Made by a program: the position numbers and the translations under genes. A stretch of 47,074 nucleotides of DNA from Alphaproteobacteria bacterium (GTDB lineage: Bacteria > Pseudomonadota > Alphaproteobacteria > Rhizobiales > Hyphomicrobiaceae): positions 1 to 47,074 of the forward strand of contig JAGVSR010000066.1 in the NCBI GenBank assembly GCA_019137195.1, in the 5' to 3' direction. The number at the start of each line of letters is the position of its first letter. The first letter of the stretch is position 1. A model generated the notes under the pieces. It was not told the origin of the DNA and searched no databases. It saw nothing but the letters and a program-made list of their open reading frames with translations. This document shows, piece after piece, positions 1 through 7,030 of this stretch.

Positions 1-1151
1 TTGAAGGCTGCAAGCTCGAACTCGGTCGAGCGCATGTAGTCGATGAGCTCCTTGGGATTGGCCGACTTCTTGCGGGTCGCTGCCTCGCCGACCGAGCGCA
101 CGGCCATCCACACGTTGTAGTCGAGTGGGCGCATGGTACGGCCTGCCAGGCGCTTGAAGCGGTTCTGGAATTGCGTACCGCCCCAGAGCTCGACGGCCGG
201 GTGCCACGTTGTCGGCCATAGCCCGGACGTCCCGACGACGGGCCGCGGGTCCCAGGTCCGGTAGGGGAAGTAGTCGCCGAACAGCTGCCCCTCGTCCGAG
301 ACGACCATCACGTCGTAGGCCGGCAATCGCTGCGTGAAGCTGGGGATTTGCTGCTGGATCTGCTCGTAGCCGCCATCCGAGCGCCGGCTGCCGGGATCGT
401 AGGCGAAGTTACGCTCCTCGACGATCTTGTGCCCGAAGCGCTTGGCGGCCCTCTTGAGGGCATCGGCAAAGGCCTTGTCGGCGTCCGAGGGTCCGACCAC
501 CAGCGCCCAGTTGTTCCAGCGCTTCCAGGCGAGGTACTGGGCTAGTGCATCGGCGAGCATGGTGCGGGTCGGTGCCGTGTGCTTGACGTTGACACGACAC
601 TCCTCCTCCCGCAGCACGTCGTCCGGCGCGCTCGCGTTGAAGATGAGCGCGTCCTTGCCCTTGAGACTGTCGGCGATCATGAGCAGGGTCTTCGGCGAGA
701 CGTCGGCGATGATGAAGCCGCTGCCCTCGCCGACGTACTTGTTGACCTCGGTCAGGAGATCCTCGGGCTTCTCGCTCGAGGCGACGTCGAACGTGAACTC
801 CTGGCCGAGGAAGCGACCCGTGGTGTTGTTGTCAGACACCGCGAGCTTGGCCCCGGCAACTCCGTCGTCGGGTGGCGGCTGGTCGAGGAGAGAGAGTGGC
901 GGCAGGCGGTCCTCGCGGATCTCGCGCACCATGAGCAGCCGGATTTTTTGCGCGGCCGGAAGCTGCTGCCCCTCTCCGTCTGCTGCTGCCGCTTCAGGAA
1001 GAGCCGGCGCAGATGCCCCGGCCGGAGCGGAACCTTCCTCGGCGCAAGCCAACGTCTGCGGCAGAAGAAGTGTGAGTATGGTGGCGAGGGCGAGCGGTGG
1101 CAGCGCAAGCTTGCATGAGGACCGCGAGCGCGGACCCAGGGACAACATCAT
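1..1151 (-). CDS. PQQ-system ABC transporter substrate-binding protein (3' end cut by window)
   Basis: The minus strand stays open from an ATG-ATG pair at 1151 to the window edge (about 383 codons, C-terminus missing). A GGAGG sits 8 nt before the first ATG. The N-terminus has a hydrophobic signal peptide (about residues 15-37) followed by an Ala/Pro/Glu-rich linker, then a periplasmic-binding-protein type I fold: IRLLMVREIREDRLP, then GFIIADVSPKTLL and ALVVGPSDADKAF. This matches the family of substrate-binding proteins found with PQQ-dependent alcohol dehydrogenase systems (TIGR03863-like) rather than amino-acid binders. Relatives occur next to PQQ dehydrogenases, and I recall some in lanthanide-uptake clusters, but the ligand is not shown here. 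Its partner permease and ATPase are not in the window unless they lie beyond base 1. Family call good, substrate unknown. Confidence 0.8.
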   Translation of the reverse strand, partial: MMLSLGPRSRSSCKLALPPLALATILTLLLPQTLACAEEGSAPAGASAPALPEAAAADGEGQQLPAAQKIRLLMVREIREDRLPPLSLLDQPPPDDGVAGAKLAVSDNNTTGRFLGQEFTFDVASSEKPEDLLTEVNKYVGEGSGFIIADVSPKTLLMIADSLKGKDALIFNASAPDDVLREEECRVNVKHTAPTRTMLADALAQYLAWKRWNNWALVVGPSDADKAFADALKRAAKRFGHKIVEERNFAYDPGSRRSDGGYEQIQQQIPSFTQRLPAYDVMVVSDEGQLFGDYFPYRTWDPRPVVGTSGLWPTTWHPAVELWGGTQFQNRFKRLAGRTMRPLDYNVWMAVRSVGEAATRKKSANPKELIDYMRSTEFELAAF

Positions 1152-1201
1152 CTCGTTCCTCCCGGGACCGGACCGCTTGAACGTCGGGTCCGATCGTGTA
1201 T

Positions 1202-1279
1202 GTAACAACGTTGCTGAAAAGATCGTGATGACAGCGGGATTGTCAAGGCGACAGCCTTGAGCCTTCCCGCTATTGTTAC
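1202..1279. other. Nested inverted repeat in divergent intergenic region
   Basis: Three nested complementary arm pairs share one centre: GTAACAA (1202-1208) with TTGTTAC (1273-1279), GCGGGA (1234-1239) with TCCCGC (1265-1270), and TCAAGGC (1243-1249) with GCCTTGA (1254-1260) around a GACA loop. The element lies in the 287-bp gap between the divergent genes starting at 1151 (-) and 1439 (+). It could be a structured leader, a double operator or a cruciform. There is no T-tract on either side, so a simple terminator is unlikely. No gene is visible elsewhere in this gap. Confidence 0.6.
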
Positions 1280-1438
1280 CACCTGTGAGGAGGCACGGCG
1301 GCCGGAACCCGTTAATCTGATTGCCGCTGTCCTGCGTTTTCAAGGCTGGGCGGCGCACCGGCACCCGGCTGCTCGTCGCTCGGGACACTAGAAAAGCGGC
1401 ATGCGAGCAATAAGCTGCTGTAATTGGGAGACCAAGGG

Positions 1439-1963
1439 ATGCTGATCAGGGTTGGGGCCGCGCTCTTGGCGCTTGCCGCCTGCGGACCCGCCGCGACCGC
1501 TGCGCCCAAGGCAGCCGTGTTCCCCTTCGACATGGTGTTCCAGACCAGCGAGGAGGACTTCTTCGTCGGGCCCCCGAAGGTTGCCCCCGAAGAGGAGGTC
1601 CGCCTGTCCCGCGCCCGTCAGGAGATAGAGGACAGGATCAGGGCCTCGGGACAATACGAGATGCTCGACATCGCGCCGGTCGCCGGCGACATCGCCAGCG
1701 CCGCACCGCTCAACAAATGTAACGGCTGCGAGATGGATTTCGCTCGCAAGCTGGGCGCCGATATCCTCTATCTCGGCGTGGTCGAGAAGGCGTCTGCCAC
1801 CATTCTAAATATGCGCATCATCGTCGTCGATGTCGCAAAAGGCGAGCCGGTCAAGGACGTGCAGGCCGTCGTTCAGGGCAACACGGACGACGCGTGGCTC
1901 GGTGTCACGCGATGGCTGACCAAGAACCGCCTGCTCGTCTCCTCCGAGGGTGCCAAGCCATGA
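1439..1963 (+). CDS. DUF2380-like secreted protein or lipoprotein, transporter-linked
   Basis: This 174-residue protein starts MLIRVGAALLALAACG, a short signal peptide with a possible lipobox ending at Cys15. The mature part resembles the DUF2380/DUF3280 family of small periplasmic proteins: a conserved-looking AVFPFDM strand, a helix with EEEVRLSRARQEIEDRI, and a CNGCEMDFARKLGADILYLG segment. ATG 1439 is chosen because GGGAG lies 8 nt upstream; a TTG at 1424 in the same frame would swallow that site. Its stop overlaps the start of the next gene (ATGA), so it is translationally coupled to an ABC importer. It may be an accessory binding or sensing component. The function of this family is not established. 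Confidence 0.72.
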   Translation: MLIRVGAALLALAACGPAATAAPKAAVFPFDMVFQTSEEDFFVGPPKVAPEEEVRLSRARQEIEDRIRASGQYEMLDIAPVAGDIASAAPLNKCNGCEMDFARKLGADILYLGVVEKASATILNMRIIVVDVAKGEPVKDVQAVVQGNTDDAWLGVTRWLTKNRLLVSSEGAKP

Positions 1964-2982
1964 GCCGCGTCGACCGTCCGGTGTTGCCCATCGATCGCCG
2001 CCTCGTGCTCACGGGCGCGGCGGCATTATGGGCAGCCGGCGCCGCTGGTCCCCTGACCGCGCCGGCCCGGGCGGCTACGCCGCTGAGGCTCGCCTCCGTC
2101 AAGTTCGGGTCTCTTGCTTGGCTCATCGAGACCATCCGCGCCGAAGGAATTGACAAGAAGCACGCTCTCGATCTCGAGGTGGTCGAGATCGCCAACAACC
2201 AAGCGAGCCCGATCACCCTCTATGGCGGCAGTGCGGATGTCATCGTCAGCGATTGGCCTTGGGCGTTGCGTCAGCGCGCCATGGGCGAAGGGTTGAAGTT
2301 CGCGCCGTTCTCCGCCTCCCTCGGCGCCATCATGGTCGCGGCCGAAAGCCCGGTGAAGTCGGTCGCAGACTTGAAAGGCAAGAAGCTCGGTGTGGCGGGC
2401 TCTGCGGTCGACAAGAGTTGGCTCCTTCTGCGCGCCTTCACCAGGAAGACCATCGGGACCGACATCGCCGAGATGGTCGAGCCGCAGTTCGGAGCAGCAC
2501 CGCTGCTAGCCGAGCAGCTCAAGGATGGCAGGCTCGACGCGTGCCTCAACTTCTGGACCTTCTGCGCTCGCCTCGAGGGTGCCGGTTTCCGTCGCGTGAT
2601 CTCGGTCGCCGACGTCATGGCCGCGCTCGGGATCGCCCCGCCGCCCGCGCTCGTCGGCTTCATATGGCGTGAAAAGTGGGGAGAGGAGCACGTCGGCGCG
2701 ATCGATGCGCTGCTCGCCTGCGTTGCCGATGGCAACGCCGTGCTCGCGGGTCCGCCGGGAGCGGCGTGGGACCGATTGAAGCCGCTTCTGAAGCCCGGCA
2801 ACGATGCCGAGTTCAAGGCCCTCGTCGCCGGGTACCAGTCCGGGATCCGCGGCCCATGGAGCGATGCCGACATGAAGGCGGCGGAGAAGATCATGGAGCT
2901 CCTTGTCGCCGGTGGCGACACGGAGCTCGTCGGTAGCGGCACCAAGTTCGATCCGAAGCTATTCCATGCCGCCGCCGCGTAA
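1960..2982 (+). CDS. ABC transporter substrate-binding protein (NMT1/SsuA-like)
   Basis: A 340-residue periplasmic protein. The N-terminus has paired arginines (13-14) before a hydrophobic stretch and an ARA-A cleavage site near residue 38, so export by Tat or Sec is likely. The body has the NMT1/THI5-like, SsuA/TauA-type layout: LRLASVKFGSLAWLIETI, a VVEIANNQASP strand, YGGSADVIVSDWPWALRQR, then VADLKGKKLGVAGSAVDKS. Members of this family bind sulfonates, pyrimidine precursors or other small organic anions, and sequence alone does not give the ligand. The start overlaps the upstream DUF2380-like gene by 4 nt, and the gene overlaps the permease downstream by 17 nt. The following cofactor genes make a C1 or cofactor-precursor ligand conceivable, but that is inference. 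Confidence 0.85.
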   Translation: MSRVDRPVLPIDRRLVLTGAAALWAAGAAGPLTAPARAATPLRLASVKFGSLAWLIETIRAEGIDKKHALDLEVVEIANNQASPITLYGGSADVIVSDWPWALRQRAMGEGLKFAPFSASLGAIMVAAESPVKSVADLKGKKLGVAGSAVDKSWLLLRAFTRKTIGTDIAEMVEPQFGAAPLLAEQLKDGRLDACLNFWTFCARLEGAGFRRVISVADVMAALGIAPPPALVGFIWREKWGEEHVGAIDALLACVADGNAVLAGPPGAAWDRLKPLLKPGNDAEFKALVAGYQSGIRGPWSDADMKAAEKIMELLVAGGDTELVGSGTKFDPKLFHAAAA

Positions 2983-3754
2983 GGTCACGAGTGCAGGCTA
3001 CGCCGGATCGCTCGAGAGGCTGGCCTGGACGGTCGCCTCGCTCGGGGCATTCGTGGCATTGTGGGGGCTGGTGGCCTGGTATGCCGGCAGCCGCCATCTG
3101 CCGGGTCCGATCGATGTCGTCAACGTGCTCGCCCGCGAGGCCGCTTCCGGCGAGCTGTGGAAGCACCTCTGGATCACGCTCGTCCGCGTTACGCTCGCCT
3201 TCACGGTTGCCATGTTCATCGGCGCTGCCATAGGCCTTGCCGTCGGTGTCAACAGGACAGCGGACAAGTTCTTCGACAGCTGGTTGATCCTGCTTCTGAA
3301 CCTTCCTGCCCTCGTCATCATCGCGCTTTGTTACGTTTGGTTCGGTACCACCGAGGCCACCGCCGTGACCGCGGTCGCCATCAACAAGATCCCGAACGTC
3401 GCCGTGCAGATGCGTGAGGGCGCACGCGCCCTGTCGAAGGACCTCGCAGAGATGGCAGAGATGTACGGCTTCGGCTGGTGGCGCACACTGCGCCACGTGA
3501 CGATCCCGCAGCTGGCACCGTTTTTTGCCGCGGCCGCCCGCTCGGGGCTCGCGCTCGTGTGGAAGATCGTGCTCGTGGTCGAAGCCTTGGGCGGCCACCC
3601 GACCGGAGTCGGCCATCAGATCCACACCGCCTTCGGCAACTTCGACGTGCCGATGATCCTGGCCTATGCGCTGGCCTTCATCATCGTCATTCAGATCGTC
3701 GAGTTCGGCGTGCTGCAGCCGTTGCAGGCGAGGGTCAACAAATGGCGCCGCTAG
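2966..3754 (+). CDS. ABC transporter permease (SsuC/TauC-like)
   Basis: A 262-residue inner-membrane permease with about six hydrophobic segments. The binding-protein-dependent transport EAA loop reads roughly EMAEMYGFGWWRTLRHVTIP (residues about 155-175), which docks the ATPase. ATG 2966 lies inside the end of the substrate-binding gene; an upstream in-frame start near 2903 would add a Ser-rich tail unlike a permease N-terminus. The length fits the family. It forms one importer with the genes on each side. Confidence 0.85.
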   Translation: MPPPRKVTSAGYAGSLERLAWTVASLGAFVALWGLVAWYAGSRHLPGPIDVVNVLAREAASGELWKHLWITLVRVTLAFTVAMFIGAAIGLAVGVNRTADKFFDSWLILLLNLPALVIIALCYVWFGTTEATAVTAVAINKIPNVAVQMREGARALSKDLAEMAEMYGFGWWRTLRHVTIPQLAPFFAAAARSGLALVWKIVLVVEALGGHPTGVGHQIHTAFGNFDVPMILAYALAFIIVIQIVEFGVLQPLQARVNKWRR

Positions 3755-4470
3755 GCCAGCCACTCTCGGTAGCCGTTCGGCGGAAAACGTTCGCCGCAGT
3801 CGGTCAGCGCGACGAGAATACGGTCCTGCGCGACGTCAGGTTCGAGGTCGAGCCGCGCTCGTTCGTAGTCATCACGGGCCCCTCCGGCTGCGGCAAGTCA
3901 ACGCTCCTCAACATCGTCGCCGGCCTCGACAAGGACTTCGAGGGCAAGATCGACCTCGGTCCCGGCAATCCGCGTGTGACGTTCGTATTTCAGACACCGC
4001 GCCTCCTGCCGTGGCGGACGGTCAGGGAGAACCTCGAGCTTGCGCTGCCGCCGGGCGATCCACGCCTTGCCGGTCTGCCGGACATGCTCGAGCGTGTCGG
4101 TCTCACCAGTGCCGCCGGCGCCTATCCCGAGCACATCTCGCTCGGTATGCAGCGGCGCGCCGCGCTGGCCCGCGGCTTCATAACCGAGCCCGACATTCTG
4201 CTCATGGACGAGCCGTTCGTGTCCCTCGACGACCCCACGGCTCTGGGGCTGCGCGAGCTCCTGATCGACCTCTGGTCGAGGCGCCCGACGACCGTCCTTT
4301 TTATTACCCATGACCGCGCCGAGGCGGTGATGCTCGGCACCCGCATCTTGCGCATGGCGCCCGGCTCTGCGACTATTATCCAAGACGAGGCGGTACGATT
4401 GTCGACGGCGGAGCGCAAGGACCGCGACAAGGTGCTGGCCGAGCAGAAGCGCATATTCGGCTCAACCTGA
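3742..4470 (+). CDS. ABC transporter ATP-binding protein (SsuB/TauB-like)
   Basis: A 242-residue cytoplasmic ATPase that energises the importer. Walker A is GPSGCGKST (46-54), the Q-loop is in VFQTPRLLPW, Walker B is ILLMDEP and the switch histidine is in ITHD. The ABC signature is degenerate: ISLGMQRRAALA stands where LSGGMQQR is usual, so the serine-glycine-glycine core is partly lost. ATG 3742 overlaps the permease by 13 nt. The next gene, mfnB, begins only 26 nt after the stop, linking transport to methylofuran synthesis. There is no sign of truncation at about 240 residues. Confidence 0.85.
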   Translation: MAPLGQPLSVAVRRKTFAAVGQRDENTVLRDVRFEVEPRSFVVITGPSGCGKSTLLNIVAGLDKDFEGKIDLGPGNPRVTFVFQTPRLLPWRTVRENLELALPPGDPRLAGLPDMLERVGLTSAAGAYPEHISLGMQRRAALARGFITEPDILLMDEPFVSLDDPTALGLRELLIDLWSRRPTTVLFITHDRAEAVMLGTRILRMAPGSATIIQDEAVRLSTAERKDRDKVLAEQKRIFGST

Positions 4471-4496
4471 TTGAGCCCCACCCGAGAGCCCCCTGC

Positions 4497-5360
4497 ATGA
4501 TCGCCCCGCGCCACGAAGAGCGCGCTCATCCCCAATTCCTGGCCAGCGTCACGAGCGTTGCCGAGGCGGCGCTCGCGCTCGCCGGCGGAGCCGATGTCAT
4601 CGATTGCAAAAACCCCGCCGATGGCGCGCTGGGCGCGCTCCCGCTGGCGACGGTTGCAGCCATCCGGGCCGCCGTTCCGAAGGGCGTCACCGTGAGCGCC
4701 ACCATCGGTGACATGGAGCCGGAGCCGGCCGTGGTGACGGCTGCTGCCCGTGCCATGGCGGAAACCGGCGTCGACATCGTCAAGATCGGCTTCTTCCCGG
4801 GCGGTGACGCCAAGGCTGCCGTTCGTGCGCTGGGTGCGGCATTCCAGGGCGCACCGCGGAAGGGCGCTCGCGGGCGTCTGGCCCACGTCTCGGCCGAGGT
4901 GGCCGCGCCCGCAGCGCCTGTCTTGGCACGCGAGACCTCTCCGTCCGGCCAGGCCGGCCCGCGCCTCGTCGGCCTGCTCCTTGCCGACCGCTCGCCCGAC
5001 TTCTCGCTGATTGCCGACATGGCAGCTGCGGGGTTCGCCGGCGTCATGCTCGACACCGCCGCCAAGGCGGGCGGCGCGCTGCCCGCCGTCATGCCGCAGT
5101 TCCGTCTGTCGGTGTTCGTGCGCGAGGCTCATCGCTGCGGCCTCTTCGCGGGTCTCGCAGGCAGCCTCGCTGTCAAGCACATACCGCAGCTCGCGGGTCT
5201 CGGTGCCGACGTCCTGGGCTTCCGCGGTGCGTTGTGCAAAGGCGCCGTCCGCACGGGCGAGATCGACCTCCGGGCCGTCGAGTCCGTTGCCCGTGCTCTG
5301 AAGCCTCTCGACATGCATCGCGCGGGCGGCCGGCGCGCGGAACGCATGTCGCCCGCGTGA
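4497..5360 (+). CDS. mfnB: (5-formylfuran-3-yl)methyl phosphate synthase
   Basis: MfnB (DUF556, OrfY of methylotrophs) condenses two glyceraldehyde-3-phosphates into the furan precursor of methylofuran, the C1 carrier of the formyltransferase/hydrolase complex. The protein has 287 residues. It shows the TIM-barrel start FLASVTSVAEAALAL and the active-site block DVIDCKNP (Asp36, Schiff-base Lys38), then DIVKIGFF (Lys96) and MLDTAAK (Asp186, Lys190). The spacing of these residues matches the archaeal enzyme as I recall it, except for about 24 extra residues between Lys96 and Asp186 (an Ala/Arg/Pro-rich loop near 120-153). It follows the ABC ATPase by 26 nt and precedes folB by 20 nt. Confidence 0.9.
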   Translation: MIAPRHEERAHPQFLASVTSVAEAALALAGGADVIDCKNPADGALGALPLATVAAIRAAVPKGVTVSATIGDMEPEPAVVTAAARAMAETGVDIVKIGFFPGGDAKAAVRALGAAFQGAPRKGARGRLAHVSAEVAAPAAPVLARETSPSGQAGPRLVGLLLADRSPDFSLIADMAAAGFAGVMLDTAAKAGGALPAVMPQFRLSVFVREAHRCGLFAGLAGSLAVKHIPQLAGLGADVLGFRGALCKGAVRTGEIDLRAVESVARALKPLDMHRAGGRRAERMSPA

Positions 5361-5380
5361 CAAATGGAGCTCACCCGCGC

Positions 5381-5785
5381 ATGACACGACCGACTACGAG
5401 CACCAACGGCGACAGCATCTTCGTCCGCGATTACGTCATCGACTGCCACATCGGAGTCTATGCCGAAGAGAAGGGCGTAACCCAGAAGGTCAGGCTCGAC
5501 GTCCACGCCTACCTTGCGCCGTCCGTCAGGAGCAGCCGCGACGAGATGGTCGAGGTGCCATCTTACACCGACATCATCGATGCCATCGCCGGCATCACCT
5601 CGAAAGGCCATATTAACCTGGTCGAGACGCTGGCCGAGCGCATTTGCGAGCATCTTCTCGGCGACGCGCGCATCGCCACCGTTCGCGTCACGATCGAGAA
5701 GCTCGAACGTGGCCCCGTGCGCGGAGTGGAGATCACGCGGGGGAGATTGGCATCCGACCCGCCGGGCTCGGCATCGCGGACGTGA
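5381..5785 (+). CDS. folB: Dihydroneopterin aldolase family protein
   Basis: A 134-residue FolB-type protein. FolB converts 7,8-dihydroneopterin to 6-hydroxymethyl-dihydropterin plus glycolaldehyde, a step shared by folate and H4MPT synthesis. The recognisable core is FVRDYVIDCHIGVYAEEKG near the N-terminus, SYTDIIDAI in the middle and the TIEKLERGP lysine region near residue 110. ATG 5381 is chosen because upstream extensions run through mfnB in another frame. The gene overlaps the next one by 4 nt (GTGA). Its place inside the H4MPT/methylofuran run suggests a pterin supply role dedicated to that cofactor. Confidence 0.85.
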   Translation: MTRPTTSTNGDSIFVRDYVIDCHIGVYAEEKGVTQKVRLDVHAYLAPSVRSSRDEMVEVPSYTDIIDAIAGITSKGHINLVETLAERICEHLLGDARIATVRVTIEKLERGPVRGVEITRGRLASDPPGSASRT

Positions 5786-6384
5786 CACCTCGCACCCGTG
5801 TCAGATCCAGAGGGTCGGACACCGTCAAGCGTCCCCTTGTTCTCAAGATCGGCGGCAGCCTTGCAGAGACCGGCCGCCTGGAGGGCTGTCTTGCCGCAGT
5901 TGCCGCGCTGAGGCGGCCGGTCGTCATCGTGCCCGGAGGCGGCCAGTTCGCAGACGCCGTCCGCGAGCGTCAGCAGCGCGAGGAACTCTCCGACCGCGAG
6001 GCTCATTTTCTCGCCATCGCAGCCATGCACCAGATGGCCGAAGCGTTCTTGGCTCTGCAACCCGGGCCGGTGCGCGCCGCAACGCTCTCGCAAATCCGTG
6101 ACGCCTGGCGCCGGAAGCGCGTCGCTGTCTGGCTGCCGCTCCGGCTTTTGCGGCGCGACGACACCATCCCGAAGGATTGGTCCGTCACGTCCGACGGCCT
6201 TGCCGCCCGTCTCGCCGAGCGGCTGGGGCGGCTGCCGGTCGTGTTGGTTAAATCGGTGGCCGTGCCACGCTCCGAGACAGCCGCTTCGCTCGCCGCCCGC
6301 GGGGTGGTCGACCCGACTTTTGCCGCCATTGTGCGCCGCTCCGGCCTCCCCTGGCGCGTGACCGGACCGCGCCTCGAGCACTGA
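5782..6384 (+). CDS. mfnE: MfnE-like amino acid kinase family protein of the C1 cluster
   Basis: A 200-residue amino-acid-kinase-fold protein. The N-terminal phosphate loop is VLKIGGSLAE and a second glycine motif is VPGGGQFAD. The archaeal homologue MfnE phosphorylates 5-(aminomethyl)furan-3-yl-methyl phosphate to the diphosphate in methanofuran synthesis, and the same step is expected here for methylofuran. The start is the GTG at 5782, overlapping the folB stop by 4 nt; no ATG lies nearer the conserved N-terminus. The protein is shorter than aspartate or glutamate kinases (about 260+), consistent with the MfnE subgroup. Position beside mfnB supports the call. Confidence 0.8.
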   Translation: MTPRTRVRSRGSDTVKRPLVLKIGGSLAETGRLEGCLAAVAALRRPVVIVPGGGQFADAVRERQQREELSDREAHFLAIAAMHQMAEAFLALQPGPVRAATLSQIRDAWRRKRVAVWLPLRLLRRDDTIPKDWSVTSDGLAARLAERLGRLPVVLVKSVAVPRSETAASLAARGVVDPTFAAIVRRSGLPWRVTGPRLEH

Positions 6385-6451
6385 AGCACGCTCGCGACGT
6401 TTCCCCTCAAACTCGGGTGCCGTACGCGGCCATCGACGCAGGACCATTCGC

Positions 6452-7030
6452 ATGGTACGGCCCATCGCCATGGCGAAGGACAACATCAAGACGCCCCGCT
6501 GGGGCTGGGCCTTGACCGGCTCGGGGCACTTCTTCAAGGAGACGCTCGCGCTGATGCGCGGCCTCGATCATCTCGACGTGTTTCTGTCGAGCGCCGCCGA
6601 GGAGGTGCTCAGCATGTATAAGCAGAACCTCACGTTTCCGAAGGACACGCGCATCTTCAAGGATCGCACGGCAAGCGCGGCGCCCGTCGGCAACTTCTAC
6701 TACGGTGTCTACCACACGCTGGTGCTCGGCCCGGCGACCTCGAACACGGTCGCCAAGTGCGTCGCCGGCATCTCCGACAACCTGCCCACCAACGTCTTCG
6801 CCCAGGCCGGCAAGTGCCGCGTGCCAACGATCGTGTTCGCTTGCGACACGGCCCCCGAGATGGACACCGAGGCGCCGAAGGGAATGGTGAAGGTCTACCC
6901 GCGCCGGATCGACCTCGAGAACACGGAGAAGCTGAGGTCGTTCGAGATGACAACGGTCGTCGAGACCATGCCCGAGCTGGAGACGGCGATAAAGGCGCGC
7001 TTGCAATGGCTGAGAAGCTCCTCTTCCTGA
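6452..7030 (+). CDS. Flavoprotein of the DmrB/AfpA type (H4MPT cluster)
   Basis: A 192-residue flavoprotein-fold protein. WGWALTGSGHFFKETL near residue 20 is the typical FMN phosphate-binding start of archaeoflavoprotein/dihydromethanopterin reductase (acceptor) proteins; LGPATSNTVAKCVAGISDNLPT and PTIVFACDTAPEMD follow. DmrB-type enzymes reduce dihydromethanopterin to H4MPT, the last step of cofactor synthesis, which fits this operon. The related AfpA type is an electron carrier, and the two cannot be separated by eye. Start 6452 has an AGGA-like site 7 nt upstream; ATG 6470 is an alternative. The 3' end overlaps the next gene by 25 nt. Confidence 0.75.
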   Translation: MVRPIAMAKDNIKTPRWGWALTGSGHFFKETLALMRGLDHLDVFLSSAAEEVLSMYKQNLTFPKDTRIFKDRTASAAPVGNFYYGVYHTLVLGPATSNTVAKCVAGISDNLPTNVFAQAGKCRVPTIVFACDTAPEMDTEAPKGMVKVYPRRIDLENTEKLRSFEMTTVVETMPELETAIKARLQWLRSSSS

